A DNA stretch of 16,137 nt from Burkholderiaceae bacterium (lineage in GTDB: Bacteria > Pseudomonadota > Gammaproteobacteria > Burkholderiales > Burkholderiaceae), in the NCBI GenBank assembly GCA_947457745.1, contig CANGWT010000026.1, forward strand, positions 1-16,137, written 5' to 3'. The notes beneath the pieces were generated by a model. That model saw only the letters and a list, made by a program, of their open reading frames with translations. It ran no database searches and was not told where the DNA came from. Shown here piece by piece: positions 1 through 7,515 of this stretch; the stretch's first letter is position 1, and every line of letters begins with the position of its first letter. The translations under genes were made by a program, and so were the position numbers.

Positions 1-683
1 ACTAACTTTCCAGCATTAATCTGAGGGGCAGAAGTAGCAAGACCATCAAACTCCAAGTCAATCTGACCAGCCAATAAATCATTCATTGCTGGGCCAGCGC
101 CACGATAAGGAATGTGGGTAATAAAGGTTCCGGTCTGAATCTTAAATAACTCACCAGCCAAGTGATGGACAGTGCCACTACCAGCGCTAGCAAAATTATA
201 TTTACCTGGATTCTTCTTCATGAGCTCAATGAACTCTTTAGCATTGCGTGCACTCACACGCTGTGGATTAACCACCAATACTTGAGGAACGTTTGCCAGC
301 ATAGCAACCGGAATAAAGCTCTTCTCAATGTCGTAATCTAAATTCTTATACATTGAAGGCGCAATAGTGTGGTGGGTAGCACCAATGAACCAGGTGTAAC
401 CATCTGGAGCAGCCTTAGCAGCAACTGAGGCACCAACGGTACCACCTGCACCACCGCGGTTATCAATAATGACTTGCTTACCCAATTGCTCTGTTAACTG
501 CGCAGCCAAAGGTCTTGCAAAAGCATCGGTTCCACCACCAGCCGGGAACGGATTTAAGAATGTAACCTGCTTAGCCGGCCACTCTTGCGCAAATACAGTG
601 AGAGGGGCAGCGCAGACTAAAAAAGCTGCCTTCTTAAGCATGCTCAAAGAAAATACTGATGACTTGTTTTTTTGATTAAACAC
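1..683 (-). CDS. Bug/TctC-family periplasmic solute-binding protein, 3' end cut by window edge
   Basis: Secreted binding protein of the tripartite tricarboxylate transporter (Bug) family, which captures small carboxylates in the periplasm. Only the first 227 codons are present; the family is usually about 320 residues. The frame is open throughout. The N-terminus is a signal peptide: Lys17-Lys18, a hydrophobic stretch, and likely cleavage after Val-Phe-Ala32. Family marks follow: an NPFPAGGGTD loop, a DNRGGAGGTVGA segment, APDGYT, and HIPYRGAGPAMNDLLAGQID. I chose the GTG at 681-683 because AAAGGAGA sits just upstream; the in-frame ATG at 639-641 has no ribosome site and would shorten the positive N-region. 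It lies downstream of the malonyl-CoA decarboxylase gene on the same strand, so a malonate-like ligand is possible but unproven. Ligands cannot be read from Bug sequences. Confidence 0.9.
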   Translation of the reverse strand, partial: MFNQKNKSSVFSLSMLKKAAFLVCAAPLTVFAQEWPAKQVTFLNPFPAGGGTDAFARPLAAQLTEQLGKQVIIDNRGGAGGTVGASVAAKAAPDGYTWFIGATHHTIAPSMYKNLDYDIEKSFIPVAMLANVPQVLVVNPQRVSARNAKEFIELMKKNPGKYNFASAGSGTVHHLAGELFKIQTGTFITHIPYRGAGPAMNDLLAGQIDLEFDGLATSAPQINAGKL

Positions 684-790
684 TTCGTCTCCTTTTGTAT
701 CAATCTCATGATTGACTTCATATTTATAAATACAGTGCCTATTTTAAGGGCACTTAAGGCTTGCTGCAAAAGTCGCTACAAGGGAAAACA
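684..790 (-). promoter_or_regulatory. Leader of the Bug gene with ribosome site and three palindromes
   Basis: Between the malonyl-CoA decarboxylase stop and the GTG start of the Bug gene. It holds a strong Shine-Dalgarno sequence (AAAGGAGA on the minus strand) and three symmetrical elements: TCAATC(700-705)-tcat-GATTGA(710-715), the perfect 12-bp palindrome TATTTATAAATA (721-732), and AGTGCC(734-739)-9 nt-GGCACT(749-754). The last could be a weak terminator for the decarboxylase gene, but no clean T-run follows it on the minus strand. The others could be operator or promoter parts. Their roles are inference. Confidence 0.4.
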
Positions 791-2095
791 CTAGGGAGCC
801 ATTAGGCGACCTACGGCCCTGGAATACACGATTTCACCATTGGCAAAGCGCTCATGGTTATCCTCCACGCTTCCCAGGTCGTAAAGGTAATTGACCATCA
901 AACCGGCGGATTGACGTAACCCTTTGCGTGATAGATCTCCCGCCCAGTTCACTAGATGCAATTTGGCACCATTACCCAAATGAAACTTCGCCACTGGGTT
1001 GCCATCGCGCCCAGTGGAGGCAAGCCCTAGATACAAACTCGCCAAGCTCAATAAAGCGGCTTTTTCTTTTTCAGAGGCTAGATCTGGATGCCATCCACCC
1101 GCTAATCGCTCAGCCCAAGATTGACTCTCAAGCCCCAGCACCGCCAAAGCAGCATCTCGCGCCACCTTCAGGTTTGGCTTCAATCTATGAACCGGGACGC
1201 CATCGCCTAAATTCGCACCAGCAGTAACCCAATCCATAAACCCGGGAATAGGTGACAAAGTTACAAAGGTTTTTATTCCAGGGAACTCTGCATGCAATTG
1301 CTCGGCTACCCGCTTAATTAAAAAGTTACCCATCGATACACCACGAAGTCCAGACTCGCAATTACTAATCGAATAAAAAACGGCGACTTTATACTGGGAT
1401 GCCTGATCTACTGTTTCTGCTTTTTTGTCAACCAATGGTGTAATCACTGTTGGTATCTCAGGTAGGAGCGCCACCTCCACAAAAATGAGGGGCTCACTTG
1501 GAAGCTGTGGATGAAAGAAGGCAAAGCAACGACGATCAGGCTGCAGGCGCCGACGTAGGTCATCCCAACCATCGATGGCGTGAACGGCCTCATGTTGAAT
1601 CAGTTTCTCAAGCACCTCCGCCGGAGACTTCCAGTCTACCCGATGCATCTTCAGAAATCCCGGATTAAACCAAGAAGACAACAAGTGACGCATATCAAAG
1701 TCCACAGCAGCCAACTCTGGCTTTTTATCTAATAGCTGCAATAAATCACGGCGCATTTGTACTACAGCCGCAGTACCCTGGCTAGCACGGTTTAAACGAC
1801 GGAAGAATTCTTGGCGAGGAGATTCAGAAACTTTTTGCAACTGGATGTAATTGCGTGCACTAGAGTCAGCTACAAAATTTTGCGCCGCTTTAAGTACTGC
1901 ATCAGCTTGAGGGTTGAGTTTCTCAAACAAAAAGGTAAAGAATGAAACGTATTGATCTTTAGATAACTTACGGTAGTTATTAACCACATCATCGGCCATG
2001 CTGAGTGCATTCGATTCACCGCGCTCCGATATCAGACGCTTGATGGCGTTATTTGCCTTAGCCAAATTTCGGGCTTTAGTTAGCTTTTCCAGCAT
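791..2095 (-). CDS. Malonyl-CoA decarboxylase
   Basis: Cytosolic enzyme converting malonyl-CoA to acetyl-CoA and CO2. The 434-residue protein has the family's two parts: an alpha-helical N-terminal domain (about 1-130) and a GNAT-fold catalytic domain. The catalytic pair is visible: Ser281 in LSPIPGF and His372 in FHLGNGA. Their spacing (91) is close to the human enzyme's Ser329/His423 (94, from memory). The segment FYSISNCESGLRGVSMGNFLIK (241-261) is also typical. It is shorter than the human protein because targeting sequences are absent. It follows lgt on the same strand after an 87-nt gap that may hold its own weak promoter (TTGAAT at 2150-2155, TAATTT at 2128-2133, 16-nt spacer). The Bug gene follows 107 nt after its stop. 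Likely role is malonate use or control of the malonyl-CoA pool; no malonyl-CoA synthetase is in view. Confidence 0.93.
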   Translation of the reverse strand: MLEKLTKARNLAKANNAIKRLISERGESNALSMADDVVNNYRKLSKDQYVSFFTFLFEKLNPQADAVLKAAQNFVADSSARNYIQLQKVSESPRQEFFRRLNRASQGTAAVVQMRRDLLQLLDKKPELAAVDFDMRHLLSSWFNPGFLKMHRVDWKSPAEVLEKLIQHEAVHAIDGWDDLRRRLQPDRRCFAFFHPQLPSEPLIFVEVALLPEIPTVITPLVDKKAETVDQASQYKVAVFYSISNCESGLRGVSMGNFLIKRVAEQLHAEFPGIKTFVTLSPIPGFMDWVTAGANLGDGVPVHRLKPNLKVARDAALAVLGLESQSWAERLAGGWHPDLASEKEKAALLSLASLYLGLASTGRDGNPVAKFHLGNGAKLHLVNWAGDLSRKGLRQSAGLMVNYLYDLGSVEDNHERFANGEIVYSRAVGRLMAP

Positions 2096-2182
2096 GAATT
2101 ACTTTCGATTGGGGTAGAAATAGTCTGAAATTAGGCAAAATCAGCGAAAATTCAATACTTTCCTAGAAAATCGAATTTTTAA

Positions 2183-2980
2183 CTACTGATAACTACCTTT
2201 TTTCGCATCTAGTCTCACTATAAGGTAAATTCCGAAAATGATCATGGGTATAGAAAGCCACTGACCCATAGAAAGACCAAGTCCCAGGAGCCCCAAGAAC
2301 GCATCTGGCTCTCGAGCAAATTCTGCCAAGAAACGGCAAATACCATATCCCAGCAAAAATAAGCCTGAAATCTGCCCTACCCTGCGAGGCTTACTGGAAT
2401 AAATCCAGAGAATGATGCCTAGGCAAATGCCTTCACCAAGAAACTGGTAAATCTGGGAGGGATGACGGGGAATGGAGTCAACCATTGGGAAAACCATAGC
2501 CCAAGGTAGGTCTGTCGGCCTTCCCCACAACTCGCCATTAATGAAATTACCCAAGCGACCAAATGCCAAACCAAATGGAACTAGTGGTGCGACTAAATCA
2601 CTGACAACGAAGAATGAAACCTTGCGACGATAAGCAAACCAGAGCAAAGTAAGCAACACACCCAAGAGTCCACCATGAAAAGACATACCGCCTTCCCAAA
2701 TCTTGAAGATACTCAGAGGATTTGCGAAGTAGTAGCCTGGCATATAAAACAGGGTGTAACCCAAACGTCCACCAAGCACTACGCCTAAGACGCCAGCAAA
2801 TAAAAGATCCTCAAGATCTTTATATGACCATCCCAAAGATTGGTATCGCGGTGCGCCAATGCGCAAACGACCCAGTAATAAAAATTGAGCAAACGCCAAG
2901 AGATACATGAAGCCATACCAGTGGATGGCAAATGAGCCAATACGAATTACGGCAGGATCAAATTCGGGATGTATCAACAT
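2183..2980 (-). CDS. lgt: Prolipoprotein diacylglyceryl transferase
   Basis: Integral inner-membrane enzyme that moves a diacylglyceryl group from phosphatidylglycerol to the lipobox cysteine of prelipoproteins, the first step of lipoprotein maturation. The 265-residue protein carries the Lgt pattern: Tyr22 in HWYGFMY, HGGLLG at 102-107, the signature GRLGNFINGELWGRP with Arg142, Asn145, Glu150 and Gly153, RHPSQIYQ at 172-179, and Arg216/Glu220 in the last helical segment. These correspond to the essential residues of E. coli Lgt (Tyr26, His103, Arg143, Asn146, Gly154, Arg239, Glu243, from memory). About seven hydrophobic segments are visible. The ATG at 2978-2980 has no clear Shine-Dalgarno sequence, and the only nearby upstream ATG is out of frame. 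It lies 18 nt after holC, so it is probably translated from the pepA-holC transcript. Functional assignment is secure. Confidence 0.97.
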   Translation of the reverse strand: MLIHPEFDPAVIRIGSFAIHWYGFMYLLAFAQFLLLGRLRIGAPRYQSLGWSYKDLEDLLFAGVLGVVLGGRLGYTLFYMPGYYFANPLSIFKIWEGGMSFHGGLLGVLLTLLWFAYRRKVSFFVVSDLVAPLVPFGLAFGRLGNFINGELWGRPTDLPWAMVFPMVDSIPRHPSQIYQFLGEGICLGIILWIYSSKPRRVGQISGLFLLGYGICRFLAEFAREPDAFLGLLGLGLSMGQWLSIPMIIFGIYLIVRLDAKKGSYQ

Positions 2981-2998
2981 ACTGAGAGACGAGTAACA

Positions 2999-3463
2999 TC
3001 ACGCTTTAGATTGATCGAAGTTATGTAACTCATGACCTAAGTCACGATAAGCTTTATAGCGCTCACGACCTGCGAGGCGTTCTGCTTCATTGATGGTCAC
3101 AACCTCAACAATGCGAGGGAAACGGGCAAGCAGGCCTGAAACGTCGGCAGGCATATGCATTCCCAAATGAATCAGCACATCTGCATGAGGAAGATGAGAC
3201 AAAGCAGGTGACAGAAGATCATCTGTCAGCAAAATAGGTGTATCGATTGCCGTCTCGTCTTCAATCAAGCAATGGGGCAAAAAATCGGTTGTACTAAATG
3301 TCCACAGCAGTTCATCCAATTTTTTGAGATCCGCTTTCTCGCCCACCATGACGATATTGCGCACGGGCTCGCCAACGGGCGTGGCACTCCAGATCTTGCG
3401 TGTTAAGCGACAAGCGTATTCCAGCTTATCGCTAACATTGCTATGAAAATCAATCCGGGCCAT
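2999..3463 (-). CDS. holC: DNA polymerase III chi subunit
   Basis: Chi is part of the clamp-loader assembly of DNA polymerase III. It binds psi and the C-terminus of single-stranded DNA-binding protein, tethering the replisome to SSB-coated DNA. The 154-residue product is close to the E. coli length (147). It begins with the typical chi pattern: ARIDFHSNVSDKLEYACRL, then a Lys/Trp-containing helix and a Rossmann-like core with LLTDDLL around 78-84 and the strand DVLIHLG. The start ATG lies only 3 nt after the pepA stop, so the two genes are surely co-transcribed, as in E. coli where pepA precedes holC. In E. coli the next gene is valS; here it is lgt. The call rests on sequence pattern plus this conserved neighbourhood. 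Confidence 0.93.
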   Translation of the reverse strand: MARIDFHSNVSDKLEYACRLTRKIWSATPVGEPVRNIVMVGEKADLKKLDELLWTFSTTDFLPHCLIEDETAIDTPILLTDDLLSPALSHLPHADVLIHLGMHMPADVSGLLARFPRIVEVVTINEAERLAGRERYKAYRDLGHELHNFDQSKA

Positions 3464-3466
3464 GAA

Positions 3467-5068
3467 TTACTTTTGCTCTAGCAAGTAGTTCACGAGCAAA
3501 GGGACTGGGCGTCCAGTTGAACCTTTTGCAGCGCCACTCTTCCAAGCGGTACCGGCGATATCCAAGTGAGCCCATTTATATTTTTCGGTGAAGCGCGATA
3601 AGAAGCAAGCTGCAGTCACGCTTCCTGCTGGACGCCCGCCAATATTAGCTACATCTGCAAAATTGGATTTCAACTGCTCGTGATAAGCTGCATCCAATGG
3701 CAAACGCCATACAGTATCTAAAGAGGCGTGGCCTGCCTTCGTGAGCGAATTAACTAAGCCCTCATCATCAGAGAAAACGCCGCTATGTACATGACCCAAT
3801 GCAATAATGCAGGCGCCAGTCAAGGTAGCTACATCAATGACCGCTTTAGGCTTGAAGCGCTCAACGTAAGTTAAGGCATCACATAGGATCAAGCGACCCT
3901 CAGCATCTGTATTCAGAATCTCAATCGTTTGCCCTGACATGCTCTTCACAATGTCGCCTGGACGAGTAGCTTGACCAGATGGCATATTTTCACAAGTGGG
4001 GATCACGCCGATGACATTCTTTTTCAACTTCATCAAAGCACTTGCATACATCGTCCCAATCACAGATGCAGCACCGCACATGTCGTACTTCATCTCATCC
4101 ATCGCCTCACCAGGCTTCAAAGAGATTCCACCGGTATCAAAAGTAATGCCCTTGCCCACCAACACAATCGGAGCCTCACCTACTTTGCCACCGAGGTGAC
4201 GCATCACAATAAATTGTGGCGGCGTATCTGAACCCTGGGCTACAGATAAAAATGAGCCCATACCTAAAGCTTCAATTTGTTTTCGACCTAAAACCTCAAC
4301 TTTTAACCCAGTCTTTTTACTTAAGCCTTGCGCTGCCTTACCTAAATAAGTTGGCGTACAAATATTTGGAGGCAAATTACCCAAGTCTTTAGCTAAGTTC
4401 ATACCCTCAACCATTGCAGCGCCCTCTGGTACTGCAGCCTTGAGTTCTTTAGCGCAAGAGTCATTCCCTGCAAAAATGAGATGGTTAAAGGTATCTGCTT
4501 TATCTTTAGCCTTAAATTTCATCGCCGGTTGACGAACCCCAAAGCGATATGCCTGGTCACCAGCATACTGAATGGTTAAGCGCACCTCTTCGGCAATGAA
4601 CTCTGCCCGATGACCCAAGGCGAAACTCGGAATAAACCACAAAGCACTTTGGATGGAGCCACCGCTGAGCTGCTTCAATACGGCGCGAGCAATTTTTGAA
4701 TATGAGCTCAGACTACGTGCACTAGCAGGCGCAATGTCACCCAAAGATACTAGGAGAATGCGCTTTACTTTCACTCCAGATGTAGCCCAAGACTTTTCAG
4801 CACGAATCACACAGGTTGAGGCCTGCTGAGCATCGAGGTCGCCCACGAGGTTGGCATGGGTAACAGAACCGCCAAGAATACGATCCAATTCAACTAAAAG
4901 CCCAGACTTGGATTTAGCAGTCGCCAGGGTATCTAAGTCGGCCTTTGCATAGGCCAAAACTAAGCAGTCGGAGCCCTGCGCTAATAAAGTGGCTAAGCTT
5001 GCCTTCAATTGCTTAGGGTTATTCAGATCGGCTTGCGCGAAAATCTTGGTGCTAAATTGAATGGTCAT
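3467..5068 (-). CDS. pepA: Leucyl (cytosol) aminopeptidase, M17 family
   Basis: Two-metal cytosolic aminopeptidase that removes N-terminal residues from peptides. In E. coli PepA is also a DNA-binding accessory protein in Xer recombination and carAB control; that second role is not shown here. The 533-residue protein is somewhat longer than the E. coli one (503). All active-site residues of the family are visible with correct spacing: Lys306, Asp311, Lys318, Asp329, Asp388, Glu390 and Arg392. The last three sit in the signature NTDAEGRL (386-393). The divergent N-terminal domain (1-180) and the conserved C-terminal catalytic domain are as expected. It is the first gene of a pepA-holC-lgt run and is divergent from lptFG, an arrangement also known from E. 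coli. The start ATG at 5066-5068 has only a weak ribosome site. Confidence 0.97.
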   Translation of the reverse strand: MTIQFSTKIFAQADLNNPKQLKASLATLLAQGSDCLVLAYAKADLDTLATAKSKSGLLVELDRILGGSVTHANLVGDLDAQQASTCVIRAEKSWATSGVKVKRILLVSLGDIAPASARSLSSYSKIARAVLKQLSGGSIQSALWFIPSFALGHRAEFIAEEVRLTIQYAGDQAYRFGVRQPAMKFKAKDKADTFNHLIFAGNDSCAKELKAAVPEGAAMVEGMNLAKDLGNLPPNICTPTYLGKAAQGLSKKTGLKVEVLGRKQIEALGMGSFLSVAQGSDTPPQFIVMRHLGGKVGEAPIVLVGKGITFDTGGISLKPGEAMDEMKYDMCGAASVIGTMYASALMKLKKNVIGVIPTCENMPSGQATRPGDIVKSMSGQTIEILNTDAEGRLILCDALTYVERFKPKAVIDVATLTGACIIALGHVHSGVFSDDEGLVNSLTKAGHASLDTVWRLPLDAAYHEQLKSNFADVANIGGRPAGSVTAACFLSRFTEKYKWAHLDIAGTAWKSGAAKGSTGRPVPLLVNYLLEQK

Positions 5069-5186
5069 GATGTCTTGAAGTATTTTTAAGTCAATTCAAA
5101 GGAAAAATTGGGTATTTATCCATTATCCTCCGAGATGCAGGTTCACATCTTGAGTGAGCCAATAACAGCTAATTCACTATTTATTC
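5069..5186. promoter_or_regulatory. Divergent pepA / lptF promoter region
   Basis: This 118-bp AT-rich gap lies between two divergent start codons, so it must hold promoters for both directions unless they lie inside the genes. Toward lptF, TTGAGT at 5150-5155 followed by TTCACT at 5173-5178 (17-nt spacer) is a weak sigma70-like pair that would start transcription almost at the lptF ATG. No convincing pair was found toward pepA. No good Shine-Dalgarno sequence precedes the lptF start. The presence of promoters follows from the layout; the exact hexamers are guesses. Confidence 0.4.
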
Positions 5187-6302
5187 ATGATTTTTCACCG
5201 AGCCCTTCGCCGCGAACTCAGTTTTACTACTGGTGGCGTTTTTTTAGTCCTGGTTACCATCATGATTACTACTCTAGTCATCCGAATTCTCGGCTTTGCA
5301 GCTAATGGAGCTGTGAATCCAGAGGACGCTCTAGTTTTGATAACGTTGGCCACTTTGGGCTACATGGCCGTTCTTCTCACTGTGTCCCTGTTTGTAGCTG
5401 TTTTAATAGTATTAGTACGCTGGTACAAAGACTCAGAAATGATTGTGTGGTTTGCAAGTGGCTTAAGTATTGCTAGTCTCATTCGACCAATTCTCCGTTT
5501 TGCGATCCCTCTCATTGTCATCATTGCCCTATTGGCTCTCTTTGTTTGGCCTTGGGCTAATCGCGAATCCACCATTATTAGCCAGCGTTTTCAGCAACGT
5601 AGTGATGTCTCAATGGTTGCCGCAGGGCAATTTAGAGAGTCCGCCAAAGCCGAGCGCGTATTTTTTATTGAGGAATTGGATGTTAATAAAAGTGAAGTAA
5701 AAAATATCTTTGCTGCAGAAACGAAAAATGGACGGCTTAGTGTCGCCGTCGCCTCTACTGGATTTATAGAAAATAGCGCAGGTGGAGGGAAATCTATTGT
5801 GCTCAACAATGGACGGCGTTATGAAGGACTACCCTCCCAACCAGACTTCAGAATTTTAGAATTCGCTGAGTACAGCACTCAGATTCAAAGTAAAAGTGTG
5901 CTCAATCCCGCGCCACGTGATCGCGAAAAAACGGTGATTGAGCTCTTAAGCGAAAAAGACCCCAATGTCATCAACCCAAATCGAGCGGAATTGCTTTGGC
6001 GCATCGGACTACCATTGATGGCACTTGGGCTTGTATTGATCGCCATTCCACTTGCTTATGTCAACCCAAGACTGGGAAACTACACCGCCATGTTTTATGC
6101 GGTTCTGATTTACCTTATCTACAGCAACCTTCTCAACCTCACTCAAAATTTTGTATCACAAGGCAGGGTTAATGTTTTTATAGCGGCCTGGCCTATACAC
6201 GCTCTAGCCTTTGGCATTGCTTTTTTTCTGATTCGTAACCGCATCAATCCATCACTTAAATGGTGGCGCCGTCAACTACCATCCTTCATGGTCAATAGAT
6301 GA
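5187..6302 (+). CDS. lptF: LPS export ABC transporter permease LptF
   Basis: One of the two inner-membrane permeases of the LptB2FG complex, which extracts lipopolysaccharide from the inner membrane and passes it to LptC and the periplasmic bridge. The 371-residue protein (E. coli 366) has the YjgP/YjgQ plan: three membrane helices near the N-terminus (about 15-37, 50-77, 98-121), a long periplasmic beta-jellyroll region (about 122-265), then three C-terminal helices (about 268-290, 298-318, 330-353). The segment RWYKDSEMIVWFASGLS between helices 2 and 3 is the cytoplasmic coupling helix that meets LptB. No clear ribosome site precedes the ATG, and an upstream in-frame stop at 5163-5165 rules out any long N-terminal extension. 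Its stop overlaps the lptG start by four bases (ATGA), showing translational coupling. Confidence 0.95.
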   Translation: MIFHRALRRELSFTTGGVFLVLVTIMITTLVIRILGFAANGAVNPEDALVLITLATLGYMAVLLTVSLFVAVLIVLVRWYKDSEMIVWFASGLSIASLIRPILRFAIPLIVIIALLALFVWPWANRESTIISQRFQQRSDVSMVAAGQFRESAKAERVFFIEELDVNKSEVKNIFAAETKNGRLSVAVASTGFIENSAGGGKSIVLNNGRRYEGLPSQPDFRILEFAEYSTQIQSKSVLNPAPRDREKTVIELLSEKDPNVINPNRAELLWRIGLPLMALGLVLIAIPLAYVNPRLGNYTAMFYAVLIYLIYSNLLNLTQNFVSQGRVNVFIAAWPIHALAFGIAFFLIRNRINPSLKWWRRQLPSFMVNR

Positions 6303-7453
6303 AATATCTATTCCCCTATATTTTTGAACGTTACCTAGCAAAGCAGATTTACACTGCCTTTGGCTTCATCCTCTTTGCTTTGGTTGCACTGTTTTTGTTT
6401 TTCGACATCCTCAGTGAGCTCGGCTCAGTAAAAGGCCAGTACACCCTACCATTGGCGCTGCTGCATGTTTTATTGAAAGCACCAAGTCGTATTTCAGAGA
6501 TCATTCCAATCGCCGGCCTGATTGGCAGCATTTACGTTTTTGCAATGTTGGCGAGCCAATCTGAATTTACGATCTTGCGTATTGCAGGGCTAGATATGCG
6601 CAAAGGCTTAACCACCGTAGCAAAGATTTCACTACCTCTGGTGATCATTACACTGATGGTGAGTGAATGGCTTGGGCCTTATACCGAAAACCTGTCAGAT
6701 CAGGTGCGCATGAAGGCAATGGGATCATCCTATAGCTCTCAATTTAAAACTGGGGTGTGGGTCAAAGATCGCTTACGTGATGAAGATGGTGGCGGGTCAA
6801 TTCGACCAGGAGTTCGTTATGTCAACGTTGGTAAAATTGAACAAAACAACGAGATTAAAAATATCCGCATGTATGAGTTTGATGATACCTATCGCCTGCT
6901 CTCGATTCGGAGTGCCATATCTGGACGCTTTGATCAAACTGGTACTTGGGTTCTTGATAACGTCACCGAAACTCGCTTTAAGGAGAGTAAGTCTGCGGAT
7001 CCACTAAACCCAGTCTATTCAGCGCAAACTGTTGTACACCCGATTGTCAGCCTAACTTCTGAAGTCACTCCGCAAATTTTGAGCGTACTTTTAGTCAGCC
7101 CAGAAAAAATGTCGATCTTTAGTTTGGGTCGCTTCATTTCTCATTTAAAAGATAACAAACAAGATATCCAGAGACACTCCATTGCCTTTTGGAAAAAAGT
7201 GATCTATCCATTTACGATTTTTGTCATGCTGGCACTGGCACTACCATTTGCTTACCTCAAAGTTCGGGCAGGTAGCGTTGGCATCAAGGTATTTGGTGGC
7301 ATCATGCTAGGCATGAGCTTCCAGCTCTTTAACTCGCTCTTCTCAAATGTGGGGCTGCTGGGATCATGGCCCGCACAACTTACCGCACTCACACCACCGC
7401 TGCTGTACTTCATTTTGGCGATGGTGGGTTTAAGATGGGTATCTAGGGCCTAA
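6299..7453 (+). CDS. lptG: LPS export ABC transporter permease LptG
   Basis: Partner of LptF in the LptB2FG lipopolysaccharide extractor of the inner membrane. At 384 residues it is slightly longer than E. coli LptG (360). It shows the same six-helix plan: helices at about 16-40, 62-85 and 101-122, a periplasmic jellyroll domain of about 165 residues, and three C-terminal helices ending in a short RWVSRA tail. The coupling-helix segment LASQSEFTILRIAGLDMRKG resembles E. coli LptG. The start ATG overlaps the lptF stop (ATGA, 6299-6302). LptF and LptG are related to each other; I call this one LptG from gene order and from this segment. The genes for LptB, LptA and LptC are not in this window, as is usual. 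Confidence 0.94.
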   Translation: MKYLFPYIFERYLAKQIYTAFGFILFALVALFLFFDILSELGSVKGQYTLPLALLHVLLKAPSRISEIIPIAGLIGSIYVFAMLASQSEFTILRIAGLDMRKGLTTVAKISLPLVIITLMVSEWLGPYTENLSDQVRMKAMGSSYSSQFKTGVWVKDRLRDEDGGGSIRPGVRYVNVGKIEQNNEIKNIRMYEFDDTYRLLSIRSAISGRFDQTGTWVLDNVTETRFKESKSADPLNPVYSAQTVVHPIVSLTSEVTPQILSVLLVSPEKMSIFSLGRFISHLKDNKQDIQRHSIAFWKKVIYPFTIFVMLALALPFAYLKVRAGSVGIKVFGGIMLGMSFQLFNSLFSNVGLLGSWPAQLTALTPPLLYFILAMVGLRWVSRA

Positions 7454-7465
7454 TACATCAAAATC

Positions 7466-7502
7466 ATATAGAATTTGATTCCTATATCGCAGTTGATATA
7501 AA
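7466..7502 (+). promoter_or_regulatory. Candidate cysB promoter with inverted repeat
   Basis: The 62-nt gap between lptG and cysB contains TTGATT (7475-7480) and TATAAA (7497-7502) with a 16-nt spacer, a reasonable sigma70-like pair. An inverted repeat ATATAG(7466-7471)/CTATAT(7482-7487) overlaps the -35 region and has the AT-rich dyad character of LysR-type sites, so CysB autoregulation is plausible. The implied transcript start (about 7509) would leave almost no leader before the ATG at 7516, which counts against this exact pair. Confidence 0.3.
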
Positions 7503-7515
7503 GAATGGAATTCAT

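Noticed and set aside
469..675. Open frame of 68 codons on the plus strand
   Set aside because: It lies entirely antisense to the first Bug gene, which has a signal peptide, family motifs and a ribosome site.
734..754. Hairpin as a terminator for the malonyl-CoA decarboxylase gene
   Set aside because: Only a 6-bp stem, and no continuous T-run follows on the minus strand; kept only as a leader palindrome.
928..1227. Open frame of 99 codons on the plus strand
   Set aside because: Antisense to the malonyl-CoA decarboxylase catalytic domain; no ribosome site and no recognisable protein pattern.
5108..5305. Small open frame upstream of and overlapping lptF
   Set aside because: Out of frame with lptF, no ribosome site, low-complexity product; the lptF frame carries the family pattern.
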